Source: Rugamonas violacea
GTDB lineage: Bacteria; Pseudomonadota; Gammaproteobacteria; Burkholderiales; Burkholderiaceae_D
DNA length: 34,824 nucleotides
Direction of reading: 5' to 3'
Assembly: GCF_016461825.1 (NCBI RefSeq)
Contig: NZ_JAEMNU010000122.1
Coordinates: 1-34,824 of the forward strand
Made by a program: the position numbers and the translations under genes. Below, in pieces: positions 24,801 to 32,009 of the stretch. Within the stretch, counting starts at the first letter, position 1, and each line of letters starts with the position of its first letter. The notes below the pieces were generated by a model. That model made no database searches. It was given only the letters and a program-made list of their open reading frames with translations, and was not told the DNA's origin.

Positions 24801-27736
24801 GCAACGGCCAGGACCAGCGCGCCGGCGAGGTGCGCTTCGGCGCGCGCAGCACGGCCAGCGAACTCGATCTGCAATTCACCGGCGACGGCGCCAGCCTGGA
24901 ACTGAGCGCAGAATATGCCAGCGAACTCTTCGACGCCAGCACCGTCGCCACCCTGGTGGCACAGCACCAGCGCGTGCTGGCGGCCATGCTCGATGCGCCC
25001 GATATGCCGCTCGACCAGCTTGCGCCGGGCCTGCCGCCGCAGCCCGAGCCGGCGCTGGCCGGGCTTGGGCAGGAGCTCGGCATCGTGGCGCAGTTCGAAC
25101 GGCGCGCGGCCGCCACGCCGCAGGCCCCGGCCTGCGCCGGCGCCGGCACCGATACCCGGCTCGACTACCAAACCCTGAACCGGCGCGCCAACCAGCTCGC
25201 GCATCTGCTCATCGAACATGCCGTCGGCCACGAGACCCGGGTCGGCCTGCATCTGGCGCGCGGCGCCGACCTGCTGGTCGCCATGCTCGCCGTGCTCAAG
25301 GCGGGCGGCTGCTATGTGCCGCTCGAACCGCACCAGCCGGACGGCTACCTGCGCCAGATCGTGGCCGATGCCCGGCCGCTGCTGGTGCTGACCGCCGCCG
25401 CCGGGGACGCGCCCGAGATCGGCGCCGCCGCCCTGCTGGTCCTCGACCAGACCGCGCTGGCACAGCGGCCCGACACCAATCCGGCCCGTCCGGCCAACCC
25501 CGACCAGCTGGCCTACGTGATGTACACCTCGGGCTCGACCGGCGTGCCCAAGGGCGTGATGGTACCGCAGCGCCAATTGCTGACCTGGTTGCCGGCCCTG
25601 GCCCAACGCATCCCGTTCGAGGCGCACGATGTGGTGGCGCAAAAAACCGCCAGCGCGTTTGCCGTTTCGGTCAAGGAAATGTTCGGCGCCCTGCTGGCCG
25701 GCGTGCCGCAGTACTTCATCGACGACGCCACGGTGCGCGACAGTGCGGCGCTGGCGCGGGCGCTTGCGGCCGGCGCCGTGACGCGTTTCTACACCTTGCC
25801 GTCGCAACTCGATGCCCTGCTGTCGCACATGGCGGCGAGCGGCGCCCGCCTGCCGCTCCTGCGCCAGTTGATCGTCGCCATGGAACCCTTGCCGGCCGAG
25901 CTGCTGGCCAGGCTGGCCCGGCTGATGCCGCAGGCAAAGCTCTGGTACAACTACGGCTGCACCGAACTCAATGACATCAGCTACAGCGACCCCGGCGCGG
26001 CGCTCGGGCACAGCGGCTTCGTGCCGATCGGCCGGCCGATCGCCGGCAGCCGGGTGCTGCTGCTCGACGAGACCATGCGCTGCGTGCCGCCGGGCGCCAC
26101 CGGCGAGCTGTATGTGGAGAGCCCGAGCTGCGCGCGCGGCTACGCCGGGCAACCCGGCCTGAGCGCCGAGCGCTTCGTCGCCAACCCCTACGGCCCCGCC
26201 GGCAGCCGCCTGTATCGCACCGGCGACTTGGCGCGGCTGCTCAGCGATGGCGCGCTCGAATGCATGGGACGGCGCGACAGCGAAGTCAAGATACGTGGCT
26301 ACCGGGTCGACCTGCGCCAGGTCGAACTGGCCGCCCTGGCCCACCCCATGGTGCGCGAGGCAGCGGTGACCGGCTGGCCCTCGCCGTCCGGACAACTCCA
26401 GCTGGCGGCCTACCTGGCGCCCCATGCCGGCCAGCAGCTCGACGGGCCGGCGCTGCGCCACTACCTGGGCGAGCGCTTGCCGACCTATATGGTGCCGACC
26501 CTGCTCACCATCCTGCCCGAGCTGCCGCGCCTACAGAACGGCAAGCTCGATCGTCTGAGCCTTCCCGCGCCCCACAGCCAGCAGGCGGCGGGCGCGCGCG
26601 CCTCCCAGGCCGGCTACCAGGCGCCGCAGAGCGACACCGAGCTGGCGCTGGCCGACTTGTGGAGCGAGCTATTGGTGCAGGGCGGAGCGGGAGCGGCGCC
26701 GATTTCCGTCGACGACAATTTCTTCGACCTGGGCGGCCACTCGCTGCTGGCCAGCCAAATGGCCACCCGCGTGCGCAGCCAGTTCGGCGTCGAACTGGCG
26801 GTCGCGACCCTGTTCGAGGCCCCCCTTCTGGGCGCCTACGCCGCCGCGCTGGACGCCGCCATGGCGCACGGCGGCGGGCAGCACGCGGCCGGCCGGCAGG
26901 CCGCCGCCGTACCGCTGGCCCAGGGCGCCGGCACGGCGCCGCTGTTCTGCGTCGCGCCGCTGGGCGGACAGGTATTCCACTACCGCGAGCTGGCGCGCGC
27001 CTTGAGCGCCTCGGCCAGCGTGTTCGGCCTCGGCGTCGACGAGGGCGCGCGCCACGCCAGCCTGGAGGCGCTGGCGGTGCATCACGCCGACACCGTCCAG
27101 CGCTGCCAGCCCAGCGGCCCCTACCGCCTGCTGGGCTGGTCCTCGGGCGGCCTGATCGCGCTTGCCCTGGGCGCCGAACTGGAACGGCGCGGCGCCACGG
27201 TGGACTACCTCGGGCTGCTCGACACCCAGCTCATTCCGGCCGCCGCGCTGGAGGCGGGACGGCTCGCAGCGGTCGCCGCGATGAACCTGCTGGGGGGGCT
27301 GCGCCAACGCAACCTGGAGCGGGCCGAAATGGACCAGGTGCTCGCCTGGCTGGAAGCGCAGGGCTGGGACGAGCAGGCGTTCGAACCGGCGCAATGCGGC
27401 GAATCCTTGCGCGCGCTGGCCGAACACCTGGACGTGCGCCTCGATGCGCGCACGCTGCCTCAACTGCAGGCCCGGCTGCAAGCGACCCGCGCCGCGCTGG
27501 AGCTGCTGGCCGGCTGGCGGCCGGCGGCGGCGGACGCGCGCAACCGCGTGCTGTACCAGGTCGGCGCAGCTGCCGCGACCGAGCTGGCGATCGCCCCGGC
27601 ACGGCGGCGCGCGGCGGCGGGCGACCACTATTCGATGCTGGCCGGCGCGCATGCGCTGGCACTGGGCGAACAGATTGCCAGCGACATGGCGCGCCACGCC
27701 AGCCTCGCCGGCGACGCGCCGGAGCCATGCGCATGA
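21848..27736 (+). CDS. NRPS with aryl-acid adenylation domains (A-T-C-A-T-TE)
   Basis: This is a 1962-residue synthetase. A1: TSGSTG motif from 175. T1: Ser574 in GGHSLL. C: about 632-1060, HHIVADG at 760-766. A2: TSGSTG motif from 1227. T2: Ser1632. Thioesterase: about 1690-1962, Ser1765 in GWSSG. Both A domains lack the Asp that binds the alpha-amino group: the motif reads FAISVKE (Ala220) in A1 and FAVSVKE (Ala1272) in A2. Read by eye, the specificity codes are AIKYFSIDMK for A1 and AVKYIANDIK for A2. A2 is close to the code I remember for 4-aminobenzoate domains of albicidin/cystobactamid (AVKYVANDAK). Both also have YGCTELND instead of YGPTE. The enzyme begins with an A domain, so A1 should load an aryl starter; one amide bond is made, then release. 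The two A domains look like a duplication. Confidence 0.93.
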   Translation: MKLSNFSLAAAAAPTVAAPATPASAGADVATLFDQVAARLPEALACRDAHTQLSYRALNERANQLAHVLRARGVGADVPVAVHAERAPAMLVALLAVLKAGGCYVPLDPHYPAAYLRQIVADARPRLILADPALAAQWSDGSPVLALDDPAIAAAPGSTPAGAPQPDQLAYIMYTSGSTGLPKGVMVPHRQLLDWLHALHRRVPFEADELVAQKTSSAFAISVKELFAGLLAGVPQLFIGEDVVKDVPALVRLLAAQRVTRLYTFPSQLSAILAYAASQQLALPALRCLFISIEPCPVELLAQLQAQLPWSRAWYIYGCTELNDMTYHDPGAPLGSSGFVPIGQPIAATRVLVLDSALRPLPVGVMGELYVDHPGMARGYLNQPALSAQRFLANPHGAPGSRLYKTGDHGRWLDNGALEFLGRRDQEVKIRGYRVDLRQIEKVSTAHPDVAEASVTGWPPGSDSPQLLAYLAPQPGRTLDIEALRNYYAAALPTYMVPGLFQVLAALPRLPNGKLDSQALPPPDFGDSGAVFCAPSSATEIVLAAIWSEVLGQAGLAPPQVGLRDNFFNLGGHSLLATQLFSRMRQRFAVELPINTLFESPVLEDFARAVDLALAANTPAGVGAIVATHADNAPLSYAQERLWFVHQHMPEQRSSYNLAFSYHLHGAFDADDMAAGLNALVARHAVLRTRFVAGPDGIPRQLIAPDLTLQVPLLACDADAVEELAAQHAAAPFDLAAGPLLKVSLLRLAPEHHVVLVNMHHIVADGWSIGILFRDLQACQAAAAGGTAAQLPALAVQYADYAVWQRGRDLGAQLAYWTATLRDYEDGLALPYDFPRPPKRAWRAAVHHCRYPAALSARAAELSQSQQSTLFITLLASFAVVLHQYTRRDDLCVGTTVAGRSHVELEPLIGCFVNILALRIDLSGNPSAATIFARTRARVLEGFEHQDLPFEQVVGALQKQRDSSQIPLVPLMLRHQNFPLANLDGNGQDQRAGEVRFGARSTASELDLQFTGDGASLELSAEYASELFDASTVATLVAQHQRVLAAMLDAPDMPLDQLAPGLPPQPEPALAGLGQELGIVAQFERRAAATPQAPACAGAGTDTRLDYQTLNRRANQLAHLLIEHAVGHETRVGLHLARGADLLVAMLAVLKAGGCYVPLEPHQPDGYLRQIVADARPLLVLTAAAGDAPEIGAAALLVLDQTALAQRPDTNPARPANPDQLAYVMYTSGSTGVPKGVMVPQRQLLTWLPALAQRIPFEAHDVVAQKTASAFAVSVKEMFGALLAGVPQYFIDDATVRDSAALARALAAGAVTRFYTLPSQLDALLSHMAASGARLPLLRQLIVAMEPLPAELLARLARLMPQAKLWYNYGCTELNDISYSDPGAALGHSGFVPIGRPIAGSRVLLLDETMRCVPPGATGELYVESPSCARGYAGQPGLSAERFVANPYGPAGSRLYRTGDLARLLSDGALECMGRRDSEVKIRGYRVDLRQVELAALAHPMVREAAVTGWPSPSGQLQLAAYLAPHAGQQLDGPALRHYLGERLPTYMVPTLLTILPELPRLQNGKLDRLSLPAPHSQQAAGARASQAGYQAPQSDTELALADLWSELLVQGGAGAAPISVDDNFFDLGGHSLLASQMATRVRSQFGVELAVATLFEAPLLGAYAAALDAAMAHGGGQHAAGRQAAAVPLAQGAGTAPLFCVAPLGGQVFHYRELARALSASASVFGLGVDEGARHASLEALAVHHADTVQRCQPSGPYRLLGWSSGGLIALALGAELERRGATVDYLGLLDTQLIPAAALEAGRLAAVAAMNLLGGLRQRNLERAEMDQVLAWLEAQGWDEQAFEPAQCGESLRALAEHLDVRLDARTLPQLQARLQATRAALELLAGWRPAAADARNRVLYQVGAAAATELAIAPARRRAAAGDHYSMLAGAHALALGEQIASDMARHASLAGDAPEPCA

Positions 27737-27810
27737 ACCGAACCGCAGCACAGCAAACCTCAGCCCAATTTCCGCGCGCCAGCGCAATTTTTCGAAAGCA
27801 CAGGACATGA
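27733..27810 (+). CDS. 25-codon coupling ORF between the two synthetase genes
   Basis: An ATG overlaps the NRPS stop (ATGA at 27733) and the frame's own TGA overlaps the ATG of the next synthetase (ATGA at 27807). The 25-residue peptide is basic and starts MNRTAAQQTS. It bridges a 70-base gap that otherwise has only a weak ribosome-binding site (agga directly before the next start). It most likely keeps ribosomes moving into the next gene, rather than acting as a protein. It is too short to show codon-based coding evidence. Confidence 0.4.
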   Translation: MNRTAAQQTSAQFPRASAIFRKHRT

Positions 27811-30671
27811 CATTCAGCCCCATCGCAATGCCGCCACGCAGGCCCGCCGACGCCGCCACGCTGCTGCCCAGCCACGCGCTGGCCTACCCGTCCGAACTCG
27901 GCGCGCACCAGCTGGTTGAACGGCAGGTGGCGCGCACGCCCGACGCCGTCGCCGCCGTGTTCGGCGCGCAAACGCTCAGCTATGCCGAACTGAATGCGCG
28001 CGCCAACCAGCTGGCGCGCCACTTGATCGAGGCCGGCGTCGAACGCGGCGGCGCGGTGGCGCTGCTGCTGGCGCGCACGCCCGACTGCCTGGTGGCGCTG
28101 CTGGCCGTGCTCAAGGCGGGCGCGGCCTATGTGCCGATCGACGCCGGCCTGCCGCCGCAGCGCATCGCCTACATGCTGTCCGACAGCGCGGTCGGCCACG
28201 TGCTGGTCGACGACAGCTGCCCGGCGCAGGCGCAGCCGGCCCTGGCCCCGCTGCAGCGCATCGATGTGCGGGACGCGCGGATCTATCGCGGCGACGGCGC
28301 CAACCTCGACTTGGCGGTGGCCCCTCAACAAGAGGCGTATTGCATCTACACCTCGGGCTCGACCGGAGTGCCGAAGGGGGTGATGGTGCCGCACAGCGGC
28401 CTGGTCAACTATATCTGGTGGGCCAAGTCGCACTACCTCACCCCCGACATCGGCGCCGTGGCGCTGTATTCCTCGCTGTCGTTCGACCTGACCATCACCT
28501 CCATCTTCGTGCCGCTGATCGCCGGCCTGACGGTGCACGTGTACGCCGACGGCGGCGACGACGTGCCGGCGCTGTACCGGGTGATCGAAGACAACCGGGT
28601 CGACCTGTTGAAGCTGACGCCGTCGCACCTGGCCCTGCTGAACACGCTGCCGCTGGCCGGCTCGCGCCTGAAGACCCTGATCGTCGGCGGCGAGGATCTG
28701 CGCACCGAGGTCGCGCTGGCGACCCACAAGCGGCTGCATGGCAACGTGCGCATCTATAACGAGTACGGCCCCACCGAAACCGTGGTCGGCTGCATGATTT
28801 ACCGCTACGATCCGGCCAGCGACCTGCAGGGCTCGGTACCGATAGGCGGCCCCATCGCCAACACCGACATCGTGCTGCTCGACGAGCAGCGCCGCCCGGT
28901 CAAGCAAGGCGAAAGCGGCGAAATCCACATCGGCGGCGCCGGCCTGGCGCTGGGCTACCGCAACCAGGACGAGATGACCGCGCGCCATTTCATCGCCCAT
29001 CCCGGCGAGCCCGGCGCGCGCCTGTATGCCAGCGGCGACCTGGGCCAGATCAATAGCCAGGGCCGGCTGCATTTCCTGGGCCGCAAGGACTTCCAGATCA
29101 AGCTGCGCGGCTACCGGATCGAGCCGGGCGAGCTGGAAAGCGTGCTGCTGGCCTATCCCGGCATCGCCGAGTGCAGCGTCGACACCACCCATGCCGGACG
29201 CGGCCGGCGCGAGGCCGCGCCCACCCAGTTCTGCAGCCAGTGCGGGATCGCCTCGACCTATCCGAACACCAGCTTCGACGCCGACCTGCGCTGCAACCAC
29301 TGCGCCGCCTTCAACCAGTACAAGGAGGTGATCGACAGCTATTTCGGCGACATGGAGCAGCTGCAAGCGATCATCGACGGCCTGCGCGCCCGCGCCCATC
29401 CGCGCTACGACTGCATCGTCGCGCTCAGCGGCGGCAAGGACAGCACCTACGCGCTGTGCAAGGTCATCGACATGGGCGCGCGGGTGCTCGCCTTCACCTT
29501 GGACAACGGCTACATCTCGGAGCAGGCCAAGGCGAATATCGACCGGGTGGTGGCGCGCCTGGGGATCGACCACCGCTACCTGTCGACGGCGCACATGAAT
29601 GCGATTTTCACCGACAGCCTGAAGCGCCACAGCAATGTCTGCAACGGCTGCTTCAAGACCATCTACACCATGGCGATCCAGCTGGCGCAGGAGGTCGGCG
29701 TCGACGACATCGTGATGGGACTGTCCAAGGGCCAGCTGTTCGAGACCCGCCTGACCGAGCTGTTTCGCGAGAAGACCTTCGATCCGGTGAAATTCGAGCG
29801 CAACCTGATCGATGCGCGCAAGATCTACCACCGCATCGACGACGCCGTCGCGCGCCTGCTCGACACCAGTTGCGTGACCCGCGACGGGGTGATCGAACAG
29901 GTGCGCTTCATCGATTTCTACCGCTACTGCAACGTGCAGCGCCACGACATGTACGCGTATATCGAACAAAGGGTGGGCTGGAGCCGCCCCAGCGACACCG
30001 GCCGCTCGACCAATTGCCTGATCAACGACGTCGGCATCTACGTCCACAACCACGAGCGGCGCTACCACAACTATTCCCTGCCCTACAGCTGGGACGTGCG
30101 CGTCGGCCACATCAGCCGCGAAGACGCCATGCGCGAGCTGGACGACTCCACCGACATCGACGAGGCGCGCGTCAACGCCATCATGCAAGACATCGGCTAC
30201 ACGCTCGATGCCGGCAACGAGGAAAACCAGCTGGTGGCGTATTACGTCGCGCCGAGCGAGATCGCGCCGAGCGCCCTGCGCGACTATGTCGGCCGCAGCG
30301 TGCCGGCCTACATGCAGCCGGCCTACTACGTTCAGCTCGACAAAATGCCGCTGACCCCGAACGGCAAGGTCAATCGCCAGGCCTTGCCCAAGCCGACCCC
30401 GGAACAGTCCAGCGCGGTGAGCCAGGCGGTCGCGCCGCGCAACGAGATCGAGGCGCAGATCGCCGCCATCTGGACCGGCGTGCTGCAGATCGAGCGCGCC
30501 GGCGTGCACGACAATTTCTTCGCGATGGGCGGCAACTCGCTGCCGGCGCTCATGCTGCTCTACAAGCTCGACGCGCAATTCGGCAAGACGGTCAGCATCG
30601 AAGCCTTTTCGGCGCAGCCGACCATCAGCGCCCTGGCCGAGCAGCTGCAAGCGGCGGCGCCGGCGGCATGA
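27807..30671 (+). CDS. Stand-alone Asn NRPS module: A domain interrupted by PP-loop domain, plus carrier
   Basis: This 954-residue protein resembles CysH of cystobactamid synthesis. The A domain has TSGSTG, FDLTITS (Asp227), IVGGED and EYGPTETVVG (Glu319-Gly328); the code read by eye is DLTKIGEVGK, against DLTKLGEVGK known for asparagine. After A8 (KLRGYRIEPGELE, about 430) a foreign domain of about 330 residues is inserted, and the A domain resumes at ENQLVAYYVA (about 805) to end with NGKVNRQ (Lys854). The carrier Ser911 is in GGNSLP. The insert (CxxC pairs at 476/479 and 496/499, PP-loop SGGKDS at 541-546) fits the amide dehydratase/aminomutase domain reported for CysH and albicidin. There is no C or TE domain, so the product must be passed on in trans. 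Confidence 0.9.
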   Translation: MTFSPIAMPPRRPADAATLLPSHALAYPSELGAHQLVERQVARTPDAVAAVFGAQTLSYAELNARANQLARHLIEAGVERGGAVALLLARTPDCLVALLAVLKAGAAYVPIDAGLPPQRIAYMLSDSAVGHVLVDDSCPAQAQPALAPLQRIDVRDARIYRGDGANLDLAVAPQQEAYCIYTSGSTGVPKGVMVPHSGLVNYIWWAKSHYLTPDIGAVALYSSLSFDLTITSIFVPLIAGLTVHVYADGGDDVPALYRVIEDNRVDLLKLTPSHLALLNTLPLAGSRLKTLIVGGEDLRTEVALATHKRLHGNVRIYNEYGPTETVVGCMIYRYDPASDLQGSVPIGGPIANTDIVLLDEQRRPVKQGESGEIHIGGAGLALGYRNQDEMTARHFIAHPGEPGARLYASGDLGQINSQGRLHFLGRKDFQIKLRGYRIEPGELESVLLAYPGIAECSVDTTHAGRGRREAAPTQFCSQCGIASTYPNTSFDADLRCNHCAAFNQYKEVIDSYFGDMEQLQAIIDGLRARAHPRYDCIVALSGGKDSTYALCKVIDMGARVLAFTLDNGYISEQAKANIDRVVARLGIDHRYLSTAHMNAIFTDSLKRHSNVCNGCFKTIYTMAIQLAQEVGVDDIVMGLSKGQLFETRLTELFREKTFDPVKFERNLIDARKIYHRIDDAVARLLDTSCVTRDGVIEQVRFIDFYRYCNVQRHDMYAYIEQRVGWSRPSDTGRSTNCLINDVGIYVHNHERRYHNYSLPYSWDVRVGHISREDAMRELDDSTDIDEARVNAIMQDIGYTLDAGNEENQLVAYYVAPSEIAPSALRDYVGRSVPAYMQPAYYVQLDKMPLTPNGKVNRQALPKPTPEQSSAVSQAVAPRNEIEAQIAAIWTGVLQIERAGVHDNFFAMGGNSLPALMLLYKLDAQFGKTVSIEAFSAQPTISALAEQLQAAAPAA
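29217..30210 (+). other. PP-loop ATPase domain inserted in the Asn A domain (AMDH-like)
   Basis: This is the inserted segment of the stand-alone module. It opens with two CxxC pairs (FCSQCG, CNHC), probably a zinc knuckle, then has the PP-loop SGGKDST and a Cys pair CNGC further on (HSNVCNGCFK), and GLSKGQLFETRL. This looks like the N-acetyl-sugar amidotransferase/asparagine-synthetase side of the adenine nucleotide alpha-hydrolase fold, which activates carbonyl oxygens by adenylation. On carrier-bound Asn that chemistry could dehydrate the side-chain amide to nitrile or move the amine. The domain borders are approximate. Confidence 0.8.
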
Positions 30672-30684
30672 ACGGGGAGCAGCC

Positions 30685-31503
30685 ATGGAACTGAGTTTCA
30701 TCAATGGCCAGGCCGGCCATCTGCTGCCGGTGGCCGACCGTGGCCTGCAGTACGGCGACGGCCTGTTCGAGACCATCCTGTGCCTGGACGGCGCCGCCCA
30801 GCGCTTCGAGCTGCACTGGGAGCGCCTGCGCGCCGGCTGCGCCCGCCTGGCCATCGCGCTGCCGGAGATCCGCGCCGAGCTGCATGCGGCGATCGCCGAC
30901 GCGGCGCTGCCGCGCGCCGTGGCCAAGCTGATCGTCACGCGCGGCAGCAGCGCGCGCGGCTATGCCTGCCCGGCGGCCGTGGCGCCCAACTGGATCCTGA
31001 CCATCGCGGCGGCGCCGTCGCCCGATCCGGCGCGTTACCGCGACGGCATCGCACTGATGACCTGCCACACGCGCCTGCCGCATGACCGCCTGCTGGCCGG
31101 CATGAAACACTTGAACCGGCTGCACCAGGTGCTGGCCCGCGCCGAACTCGGCGAACAGGTCCAGGACGGCGTGATGCTGGACCAGCAGGGCTCGGTGATT
31201 GAAGGCGTGCTGAGCAACCTGTTCCTGGTCCAGCGCGGCCGCGTGCTCACGCCCGACCTGAGCCAATGCGGGGTCTGCGGCATCCTGCGTGGCGAGGTCA
31301 TGGCGGCCTGCCGCACGCTCGGCCTGGCGCTGGAGGTGCGCGCGGTGGCGCCGCACGAGCTGCTCGACGCCGACGAGGTGTTCGTCACCAACGTCCTCGG
31401 CGGCGTGGTGCCGGTGCGCAGTATTGACGGGCGCGACATCCCGCGCGGCCCGGTGGCGCGCCAGTTGCGCGAGCAGCTGTGCCACCAGGATGCGCTGGCA
31501 TGA
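30685..31503 (+). CDS. pabC: Aminodeoxychorismate lyase (PabC), PLP-dependent
   Basis: This 272-residue fold-type IV PLP enzyme removes pyruvate from 4-amino-4-deoxychorismate to give 4-aminobenzoate. It shows the N-terminal ADRGLQYGDGLFETI, the PLP-binding lysine in GMKHLNRLHQVLA, and VIEGVLSNLFLV with the Glu that contacts the PLP ring nitrogen. The TN motif near the end (VFVTNVLGGVVPV) also fits the family. GGGGAG upstream supports the start 13 bases after the Asn-module gene. The stop overlaps the next start (ATGA). With pabAB in the same operon, the cluster has its own precursor supply. A D-amino-acid or branched-chain aminotransferase is the alternative within the fold, less likely by motif and context. 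Confidence 0.93.
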   Translation: MELSFINGQAGHLLPVADRGLQYGDGLFETILCLDGAAQRFELHWERLRAGCARLAIALPEIRAELHAAIADAALPRAVAKLIVTRGSSARGYACPAAVAPNWILTIAAAPSPDPARYRDGIALMTCHTRLPHDRLLAGMKHLNRLHQVLARAELGEQVQDGVMLDQQGSVIEGVLSNLFLVQRGRVLTPDLSQCGVCGILRGEVMAACRTLGLALEVRAVAPHELLDADEVFVTNVLGGVVPVRSIDGRDIPRGPVARQLREQLCHQDALA

Positions 31504-32009
31504 GCGGCATTGCGGTTGAGGCGGGAACGCGCATCTGGCAGCGCGAGCTGAGCCTGGATGCGCTCAACCAGATGTCCGCCAACACCATCCAGGCGCTGCT
31601 GGGGATCCGCATCATCGAGATCGGCGCCGACTACCTGAAGGCCAGCATGCCGGTCGACGCCCGCAGCCACCAGCCGTTCGGCATCCTGCACGGCGGCGCC
31701 TCGGTGGTGCTGGCCGAAACCACCGGCAGCATGGCCGCCACCATGTGCCTGCCGCCGCAGGCCCGCTGCGTCGGGCTGGAGGTCAATGCCAACCACCTGC
31801 GTCCGGTGGCGTCCGGCACGATCAAGTGCGTGGCACGCCCGGTGCACCTGGGCGGCCTGACCCAGGTGTGGGAAATACGCATCACCGACCAGCACCAGCG
31901 CAACGTATGCGCGGCACGCCTGACCATGCTGGTGCTGCCCGGCCAGCCTTTGTCCGCCGGCGCGGCGGCCGCGCCCGACGCCCCATCCACCCAGGAAAAC
32001 CACTCATGA
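31500..32009 (+). CDS. Hotdog-fold thioesterase (YdiI/EntH/PaaI type)
   Basis: This 169-residue acyl thioesterase has the signature HQPFGILHGGASVVLAET (catalytic Glu in the helix following HGGAS), then GSMAATMCLP and GLEVNANHLRPV, close to the YdiI/EntH branch. EntH hydrolyses wrongly loaded aryl groups from the carrier domain of the enterobactin NRPS. In a cluster that loads aryl acids on carriers, a proofreading role is a reasonable guess; release of an aryl-CoA is the alternative. The start at 31500 overlaps the pabC stop by ATGA; the stop overlaps the acyltransferase start the same way. The last 15 residues are Ala/Pro-rich and likely disordered. Confidence 0.88.
   Translation: MSGIAVEAGTRIWQRELSLDALNQMSANTIQALLGIRIIEIGADYLKASMPVDARSHQPFGILHGGASVVLAETTGSMAATMCLPPQARCVGLEVNANHLRPVASGTIKCVARPVHLGGLTQVWEIRITDQHQRNVCAARLTMLVLPGQPLSAGAAAAPDAPSTQENHS

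Noticed and set aside
23375..26461. A 1028-codon - strand frame opposite the NRPS
   Set aside because: Composition is typical of antisense frames in GC-rich genes, and all NRPS core motifs are on the + strand.
27231..30938. A 1235-codon - strand frame spanning the synthetase junction
   Set aside because: Same reasoning; it crosses several real gene borders and has no recognisable domain.
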